A stretch of 8,304 nucleotides of DNA, from assembly GCA_023392135.1 (NCBI GenBank), contig JAEVZQ010000299.1, positions 1 to 8,304 of the forward strand, read 5' to 3'. Under the pieces are notes generated by a model that saw only the letters and a list, made by a program, of their open reading frames with translations, had not been told where the DNA came from and searched no databases. Shown here piece by piece: positions 6,042-8,304 of the stretch. The DNA is from Pseudomonadota bacterium (GTDB taxonomy: Bacteria; Pseudomonadota; Alphaproteobacteria; Rhizobiales; Hyphomicrobiaceae). Position 1 is the first letter of the stretch, and each line of letters starts with the position of its first letter. A program made the position numbers and the translations under genes.

Positions 6042-7391
6042 ATGCGACTGCTGCCGCAGCCGGAGCGCCTGGACCTTGGCGAATCCATAGTGGTTCTGCC
6101 AATTCGGAAGGCGTTGTGGAGCCCCGTTCTTTTTGGCTTTACGGCTATGTTCATCGCAGTCGGAGGCTTGGGCATGTGGGCTGCCGAGGCCCCGATCGCC
6201 AGCGCTGTCGTGGCCGCTGGCAAGTTGACGGTGGAGACAAAACGCAAGCAGGTACAGCACTACGAAGGCGGGATTATCCAACGCATAGCTGTCAAGGATG
6301 GGGACTACGTAAACGAGGGTGATGTCCTCATAGAGCTTGACACGACCCGCTCGAAAGGCCGCTTCGCAATGGCTCGCGCCGGTTATTTCACAGCTGCCGC
6401 CGCTGAGGCGCGCCTCGCAGCTGAGCGCGATTTTTCGTCTGACGTGGAATTCCCGGACGACGTCGTTCGCGAGGGCAAGACTGACCTGGAAATTGCAACC
6501 GTCATTCGTAATCAGCGCTTGATCTTCGCGGCCCGTCAACTGGAATATCAAAACCAGCTCGATCTGCTCGACCAGCGCAAAAAGCGGCTTCGCGATCAGA
6601 TCGAGGGCCTCGAGGCCGAGCGCTCGGCGGCGGAGCAGCAACTGGGGCTCGCGGACGAGGAGGCAGCGCAGCTCGAAGCGCTTTACCGCAAAAACCTGAC
6701 GACGCGGCAGCGGGTGCTCCAGATTCGCCGGGAAGCGGTGCAACTCAAGGGGCAGATCGGGCGTCTGGCGGCGCAGATCGCAGCCGCTCAAAAGGAAATC
6801 GGGGAGACGGATCTCAATGTGGCGCAGATCAAGCAGCGCCGGAACACAGAGGTTCTGAGCGACCTGAAAGACATGCAAGCAAAGGTGCTCGAGCTGCGCC
6901 AGCAATACAGGACCTACAGCAATGAGCTCGAGCGCACCACGGTACGCGCACCTGTGAGCGGGACTGTTGTCGGGCTGCAGGTCCATACGACGGGTGGCGT
7001 GGTTCGTAGCGGTGAGACGCTTCTCGAGATCGTGCCGGAGCACGACGAGCTGGTCGTCGAAATACACGTGCGCACGACCGACATCGACAATGTAAGCATC
7101 GGTCAGCGGGCCACGGTCCGTTTCAGCGCATTCAGATCGCGCACGACGCCCACGGTCACCGGAAAGGTGGCCACCGTATCTGCGGATGCCCTTGGCGATC
7201 CGAGCAGCCACGAGCCCTACTACATTGCAGAAATCACAGTCGGCACCTCCGAGCTGGCGGCGCTCGGTGATGTGAAGCTGCAGCCAGGCATGCCGGCTGA
7301 AGTGATGATCGAGACAGGGAGCCGTACAGCGCTCGAATATCTGATCCAGCCTCTCGCCGAAAGCATCAACCGGGCGTGGCGCGAGAACTAG
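6042..7391 (+). CDS. HlyD/PrtE family type I secretion membrane fusion (periplasmic adaptor) protein
   Basis: This 449-residue adaptor links the inner-membrane ABC exporter to an outer-membrane TolC-type channel. A short cytoplasmic N-terminus is followed by one membrane segment (about 28-47). The first lipoyl half-motif is VQHYEGGIIQRIAVKDGDYVNEGDVLIELD (71-100), characteristic of the PrtE/HlyD group. Residues about 160-296 form a long, charged, Gln/Leu/Glu-rich coiled-coil hairpin. The second lipoyl half is ERTTVRAPVSGTVVGL (297-312), followed by a beta-barrel region and the family tail LQPGMPAEVMIETGSRTALEYLIQPL (413-438). Length is normal for the family. The gene is 11 nt behind the ABC gene, forming the exporter pair for the RTX peroxidase. 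No outer-membrane component gene follows. The stop codon lies within the left arm of a palindromic element. Confidence 0.95.
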   Translation: MRLLPQPERLDLGESIVVLPIRKALWSPVLFGFTAMFIAVGGLGMWAAEAPIASAVVAAGKLTVETKRKQVQHYEGGIIQRIAVKDGDYVNEGDVLIELDTTRSKGRFAMARAGYFTAAAAEARLAAERDFSSDVEFPDDVVREGKTDLEIATVIRNQRLIFAARQLEYQNQLDLLDQRKKRLRDQIEGLEAERSAAEQQLGLADEEAAQLEALYRKNLTTRQRVLQIRREAVQLKGQIGRLAAQIAAAQKEIGETDLNVAQIKQRRNTEVLSDLKDMQAKVLELRQQYRTYSNELERTTVRAPVSGTVVGLQVHTTGGVVRSGETLLEIVPEHDELVVEIHVRTTDIDNVSIGQRATVRFSAFRSRTTPTVTGKVATVSADALGDPSSHEPYYIAEITVGTSELAALGDVKLQPGMPAEVMIETGSRTALEYLIQPLAESINRAWREN

Positions 7392-7464
7392 TGGAGCATC
7401 TGAATTTGACATTTGCTCTCGAGCTTGCTGCGGCGGGATGCAAATGTCGGAATCGGACCACTAG
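7388..7464. repeat. Palindromic intergenic element starting at the hlyD-type stop codon
   Basis: The left arm holds CTAGTGG (7388-7394) and GACATTTGC (7408-7416). The right arm holds the exact reverse complements GCAAATGTC (7440-7448) and CCACTAG (7458-7464). Spacers within the arms differ (13 versus 9 nt), and several G-T-compatible positions extend the inner stem outward. The transcript could fold into a long interrupted hairpin with a 23-nt loop. There is no T-run, so it is not a classic intrinsic terminator. It could protect the 3' end, act as a weak terminator, or be a REP/MITE-like mobile repeat; CTAG at both outer ends would fit a duplicated target. Confidence 0.6.
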
Positions 7465-7506
7465 GACTGTTTGGTCGAGCCTCAGATCGGGCGGCTTTAC
7501 GATCGC

Positions 7507-7531
7507 GGAACAAACCCGTCGGCCATTGGTT
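7507..7531 (+). promoter_or_regulatory. Candidate EcfG (RpoE2-type) general-stress promoter upstream of the MscS-like gene
   Basis: GGAAC at 7507-7511 is followed by 18 nt and then TT at 7530-7531. This fits the alphaproteobacterial EcfG consensus of GGAAC, 18-19 nt, TT, and the AAA after GGAAC is common in rhizobial examples. The pair just before TT is GG rather than the preferred CG. It points towards the gene starting at 7643, giving a leader of about 100 nt. About two chance matches to so short a pattern are expected in both strands of the window, so position and orientation carry most of the weight. Confidence 0.4.
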
Positions 7532-7539
7532 GTTTGTTC
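7508..7539. repeat. Perfect 8-bp inverted repeat GAACAAAC/GTTTGTTC
   Basis: GAACAAAC (7508-7515) and GTTTGTTC (7532-7539) are exact reverse complements separated by 16 nt. The repeat overlaps the candidate promoter, so it may be an operator or chance symmetry. It lacks the T-run of an intrinsic terminator. Confidence 0.45.
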
Positions 7540-7552
7540 GACAGCCCCTTCG

Positions 7553-7566
7553 GGCGCTGAAGCGCC
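7553..7566. repeat. GC-rich small hairpin GGCGCT-GA-AGCGCC
   Basis: Two 6-nt arms are perfectly complementary with a 2-nt centre, realistically a 5-bp stem with a TGAA loop. It lies between the candidate promoter and the next gene, with no T-run after it. It would sit in the 5' leader of the MscS-like gene. Confidence 0.4.
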
Positions 7567-7630
7567 GGGTTGGCTCGCAGTATGCCCAGGGCGCCTCTCA
7601 AATGGTAAGCTGCACCTATTATTCGCAAAA

Positions 7631-7636
7631 AGGGAG
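7631..7636 (+). promoter_or_regulatory. Ribosome binding site supporting a TTG start
   Basis: AGGGAG ends 6 nt before TTG 7643. The ATGs at 7655 and 7658 are 18 and 21 nt away, too far for ideal spacing. Confidence 0.55.
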
Positions 7637-7642
7637 CTGTGC

Positions 7643-8304
7643 TTGCGGGCGTTCATGATGGCGAGAGCCTCGTGCGCCGGGTCGCGGGTGGCCATCAGAT
7701 GGGTGTGCCCTCTGCTGGCGATGCTCCTGCTGGGCCTGCTTGGTAATTCACCCACCTATGCCCAGCCGCAATCCCAGCAAAGTGCGCCTCCGGCTCAGGT
7801 GCAACAACTCATTCAGCTCCTCCAGGACCCGGCAGTCCGGGCCTGGTTCGAACAGCGGCAGATACCCGGGGCACCTCCAGCGGATCTGTCAACGCCGCCG
7901 ATGACGGCCGGCATGATGACCGAGCGGATTGCGAGCCTGAAGCATCATCTCGCGTCCCTTGCTGCCGCCATTCCCCGTCTGCCGGATGAATTCCGGAGTG
8001 CCGGCGGTCGCCTCGCCGATGAGCTGCAGGGACGGAGAACGGTTGCCGTGCTCGTTCTAATCGTCGGCTTCCTGGCACTTGGAGCCGGTACGGAATGGCT
8101 CTTTGGAATGGCCATGGCCTCCCTCCGGAAGCCGATGGCTGCTTTTCCGGCGCAGACGACCTCCGGGCGGCTGAGGGCTATAGGGCTGTCGTTTGCGCTT
8201 GATCTCGGCGGCCTTGCCATTTTCATGCTCGGGAGCTTGGGGGCGTTTCTCGCCTTCAACTGGCCGCCACTCCTGAGCCAGATCGTGGTCGCGTACCTCA
8301 TTGC
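7643..8304 (+). CDS. MscS-family mechanosensitive channel, N-terminal part, 3' end cut by window
   Basis: An open frame of 220 codons runs off the window. It begins with a basic N-terminus and a hydrophobic stretch CPLLAMLLLGLLG (22-34), ending SPTYA before QPQ, a good Sec signal peptide with cleavage near residue 40. A Gln/Pro-rich periplasmic segment follows, including the helix QLIQLLQDPAVRAWFEQ (55-71). Two membrane segments come next, at about 132-152 and 180-206, with a third starting near 210. This layout matches the larger alphaproteobacterial MscS-type channels (YbiO-like), which release solutes on hypo-osmotic shock. The diagnostic MscS pore and beta domain lie beyond the window, so the family call rests on the N-terminal pattern only. 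TTG 7643 is preferred for its ribosome site; ATG 7655 is the alternative, giving a protein four residues shorter. A candidate stress promoter lies upstream. Confidence 0.6.
   Translation, partial: MRAFMMARASCAGSRVAIRWVCPLLAMLLLGLLGNSPTYAQPQSQQSAPPAQVQQLIQLLQDPAVRAWFEQRQIPGAPPADLSTPPMTAGMMTERIASLKHHLASLAAAIPRLPDEFRSAGGRLADELQGRRTVAVLVLIVGFLALGAGTEWLFGMAMASLRKPMAAFPAQTTSGRLRAIGLSFALDLGGLAIFMLGSLGAFLAFNWPPLLSQIVVAYLI

Noticed and set aside
5943..7412. 489-residue open frame on the minus strand across the HlyD-family gene
   Set aside because: It is antisense to a gene with unmistakable family motifs. Long antisense frames are common in high-GC DNA, and its product resembles no known family.
7392..7642. 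A small gene in the gap after the HlyD-family gene
   Set aside because: The only plus-strand frame (7413-7658) has no ribosome site, runs through the palindromic element and overlaps the next gene's start.
1..8304. tRNA, rRNA, CRISPR array or transposase
   Set aside because: No cloverleaf-like sequence, regularly spaced direct repeats or transposase motifs were seen on either strand.

Overview
The window reads as chromosomal DNA of an alphaproteobacterium, most likely a rhizobial-type member of the Hyphomicrobiales (Rhizobiales). The evidence is high GC with strong third-position GC, the protein sequence style, a candidate EcfG-type (GGAAC-N18-TT) promoter and a small intergenic palindromic element. 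I cannot name a species from the sequence alone.

Layout. Two genes on the minus strand occupy the left end. The first is the N-terminal 316 residues of a THUMP-domain SAM-dependent RNA methyltransferase (1-950, cut by the window edge). The second is a YbhB/YbcL-type PEBP-family protein (1019-1483). A 421-bp divergent control region (1484-1904) with an AT-rich patch and two crossing inverted repeats separates them from a plus-strand cluster. That cluster holds an animal-type heme peroxidase with a C-terminal RTX block (1905-4190), a PrtD-type type I secretion ABC permease/ATPase (4270-6030) and an HlyD/PrtE-type membrane fusion protein (6042-7391). After a 251-bp gap containing a palindromic element and a possible general-stress promoter, a signal-peptide-bearing membrane protein begins (7643 to the window end). 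It resembles the N-terminus of an MscS-family mechanosensitive channel.

How the genes work together. The peroxidase has no Sec signal. It ends in five RTX nonapeptides and a typical type I secretion C-terminus, and the next two genes encode the inner-membrane and periplasmic parts of a type I exporter. The simplest reading is a secreted Ca2+-binding heme peroxidase with its own dedicated exporter. The outer-membrane TolC-like channel is not in the window and is presumably shared and encoded elsewhere.

The most interesting point is in the peroxidase active site. Distal Gln/His, distal Arg and proximal His are all present, and so is the Ca2+ loop. Both acidic residues that attach heme by ester bonds in mammalian peroxidases are replaced (Asp to Thr151, Glu to Gln290), and the usual proximal Asn is Asp476. 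This predicts a secreted peroxidase with non-covalently bound heme and altered redox chemistry.
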